Source: Ruminiclostridium sp. (lineage in GTDB: Bacteria; Bacillota; Clostridia; Oscillospirales; Oscillospiraceae). From it: a stretch of DNA of 5,640 nt. Numbering within the stretch: position 1 is the stretch's first letter; the number at the start of each line of letters is the position of its first letter. Where the stretch lies: NCBI GenBank assembly GCA_021442645.1, contig JABUSR010000134.1, positions 1-5,640 of the forward strand, read 5' to 3'. The translations under genes were made by a program, and so were the position numbers. The notes under the pieces were generated by a model. That model was given only the letters and a program-made list of their open reading frames with translations, had not been told where the DNA came from and did no database searches. This document shows, in pieces, positions 4,400 through 5,640 of the stretch.

Positions 4400-5586
4400 G
4401 CATTCAGAATACCCCCCGAGCCAGTCGGCTCCATATCGGCCTTTTTGGCAACCGAAACGCAGGAAAATCTTCCCTGATCAACGCCCTCACCGGCCAGTCC
4501 ATCTCTCTGGTCTCTCCTTTTGCGGGCACCACCACCGACCCGGTATACAAATCCTTTGAGCTCCACGGCGTGGGCCCTGTTGTCTTTATTGACACCGCAG
4601 GGCTGGACGATGAGGGGGAGCTTGGGCAGCTACGGGTAGAGAAAACCAAGGAAGCTCTTGACAAAACCGATCTCGCCCTCATGGTCCTCACTGCTCACCC
4701 GGAGAAAGAACTCCCCTGGCTGGATATTCTGAAGGAGAAGGGCGTCCCCACCCTGGTGGTCTTGAACCAATGTGACCAGCTGGAACAGCCGGATGCACTG
4801 GCAAATGAGCTGCGAGAGAGCCTGGCCCTCCCTGTCCTGGCTGTAAGCGCCGCCACCGGTGAAAATATCCCCGCCCTTCGCCAGGAACTGGTGCGGCTGG
4901 TCCCCGAAGATTTCTGGGACCTCACCATCACCGGCGACCTGGTCACTGAAGGTGACTTGGTTCTCCTGGTCATGCCGCAAGACATCCAGGCCCCCAAGGG
5001 GCGGCTGATTCTCCCCCAAGTGCAGACCATCCGGGAGCTCCTGGACAAAAAATGCCTGGTGATGAGCTGTACCGCAGACTGCCTGGAGCCCACTCTAGCC
5101 GCTCTGGCCAGTCCCCCTAAGCTGATCATCACCGACTCCCAGGTCTTCCCCCTGGTTTGGAAAGCAAAGCCCCAAGAGAGTCTGCTGACCTCCTTCTCCA
5201 TCCTCTTCGCCGGATATAAGGGGGACATCCAGGCATTTCTGGATGGTGCTGCGGTGCTGGACCGCCTGACAGAGTCCTCCCGGGTCCTCATTGCCGAGGC
5301 CTGCGCCCACGCCCCCACCACGGAGGACATCGGCCGGGTCAAGATTCCCCGTCTTCTTCGGAACCGCATCGGGGAAGGGCTGACCATCGAGTTCGTACGG
5401 GGCAATGACTTCCCTGCTGATCTCTCCCCCTACGATCTGGTTATCCACTGCGGCGCCTGCATGTTCAACCGCCGCCATGTCCTCAATCGCATCTCACAGG
5501 CGGAAGAGCAGCAGGTCCCCATCTGCAACTACGGCGTGGTCCTGGCTTCCCTGTCCGGCATCCTGGACAAAGTCTGCCATGCCTGA
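4396..5586 (+). CDS. hydF: [FeFe]-hydrogenase H-cluster maturation GTPase HydF
   Basis: This 396-residue protein has the full HydF architecture. The N-terminal GTPase domain (about 12-170) has G1 G18-N-R-N-A-G-K-S25, the switch threonines T45-T47, G3 D66-T-A-G69, a G4-like N124-Q-C-D127 and S-A-A (151-153) as G5. A middle dimerisation domain follows (about 178-265). The C-terminal cluster-binding domain carries C303-x-H305, then 45 residues later H351-C352-G-A-C355, the ligands of the [4Fe-4S] cluster. HydF is the scaffold on which the 2Fe subcluster made with HydE and HydG is assembled before delivery to the hydrogenase HydA. GTG at 4396 is chosen: GGAGG (4381-4385) lies 10 bases upstream, it overlaps the previous stop in GTGA, and the P-loop follows at the usual distance. 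The usual G4 lysine is glutamine here. hydE, hydG and hydrogenase genes are not in the window. Confidence 0.96.
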   Translation: MSIQNTPRASRLHIGLFGNRNAGKSSLINALTGQSISLVSPFAGTTTDPVYKSFELHGVGPVVFIDTAGLDDEGELGQLRVEKTKEALDKTDLALMVLTAHPEKELPWLDILKEKGVPTLVVLNQCDQLEQPDALANELRESLALPVLAVSAATGENIPALRQELVRLVPEDFWDLTITGDLVTEGDLVLLVMPQDIQAPKGRLILPQVQTIRELLDKKCLVMSCTADCLEPTLAALASPPKLIITDSQVFPLVWKAKPQESLLTSFSILFAGYKGDIQAFLDGAAVLDRLTESSRVLIAEACAHAPTTEDIGRVKIPRLLRNRIGEGLTIEFVRGNDFPADLSPYDLVIHCGACMFNRRHVLNRISQAEEQQVPICNYGVVLASLSGILDKVCHA

Positions 5587-5627
5587 TTAATACTCAAAGC
5601 TGATTAAAAATAGACATTTTTAATCAG
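5583..5627. repeat. Three copies of CTGATTAA around the hydF 3' end
   Basis: CTGATTAA occurs at 5583-5590 (covering the hydF stop) and 5600-5607, and inverted (TTAATCAG) at 5620-5627. The last two form the arms of the terminator-like hairpin. The first copy could compete with the second for pairing to the inverted copy. The meaning is unknown and may be coincidental in an AT-rich stretch. Confidence 0.5.
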
Positions 5628-5634
5628 CGCTTTT
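5599..5634. terminator. AT-rich hairpin after hydF, probable terminator
   Basis: A perfect 12-bp stem (GCTGATTAAAAA at 5599-5610 with TTTTTAATCAGC at 5617-5628) has a 6-nt TAGACA loop, starts 13 bases after the hydF stop and is followed by GCTTTT (5629-5634). The flanking AAA (5596-5598) could add pairs with that TTT across a 2-nt bulge. The stem is AT-rich near the loop and the U-tail is short, so efficiency is uncertain. It may also serve a gene converging from the right, out of view. Confidence 0.6.
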
Positions 5635-5640
5635 GAAGCA

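Noticed and set aside
4695..5405. A 236-codon minus-strand frame inside hydF.
   Set aside because: Its product is Arg/Ser-rich with no recognisable domain and lies fully opposite the conserved HydF coding frame.

Overview
The window looks like a chromosomal segment of a strictly anaerobic, fairly GC-rich Firmicute. My guess is a gut Clostridia / Oscillospiraceae-type organism (the Flavonifractor or Intestinimonas neighbourhood). That rests on the gene set: a desulfoferrodoxin-type superoxide reductase, the [FeFe]-hydrogenase maturation GTPase HydF, a Gram-positive SepF, and a Gram-positive-style ABC-2 permease pair. Strong AGGAGG-type ribosome binding sites and compact intrinsic terminators agree. 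Genus is inference only.

Layout, left to right. (1) 1-911: the 3' end of a probable ABC-transporter ATPase, coupled through ATGA to a six-helix membrane permease and closed by a strong terminator. (2) 916-1370: a monocistronic small HExxH metallopeptidase-family protein with its own near-consensus promoter. (3) 1371-1604: an AT-rich, pyrimidine-rich spacer holding a near-consensus promoter and a roughly 100-nt leader with two hairpins. (4) 1605-2009: sepF, standing alone outside any division cluster. (5) 2027-2058: a perfect 14-bp stem terminator shared with the convergent gene. (6) 2079-2729, minus strand: a Crp/Fnr-family regulator. (7) 2730-2902: a divergent control region with two perfect 13-bp inverted repeats and opposed, overlapping -10 elements. 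(8) 2903-3340: desulfoferrodoxin (dfx) and its terminator. (9) 3395-5586: a lipoprotein substrate-binding protein translationally coupled by GTGA to hydF, followed by an AT-rich hairpin.

The right half reads as an anaerobe's redox module. A Crp/Fnr-type sensor faces a superoxide reductase across a structured promoter. Downstream, the scaffold GTPase for the oxygen-sensitive H-cluster of [FeFe]-hydrogenase is coupled to an orphan solute-binding lipoprotein. No permease or ATPase for that lipoprotein, and no hydE, hydG or hydrogenase structural gene, is in view.

I found no tRNA, rRNA, CRISPR array, insertion sequence or phage feature. No gene-free stretch exceeds about 250 bases. The best candidates for something undescribed are the divergent regulator/dfx control region and the coupling of an orphan binding protein to hydF. 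Both are hypotheses; the individual protein families are known.
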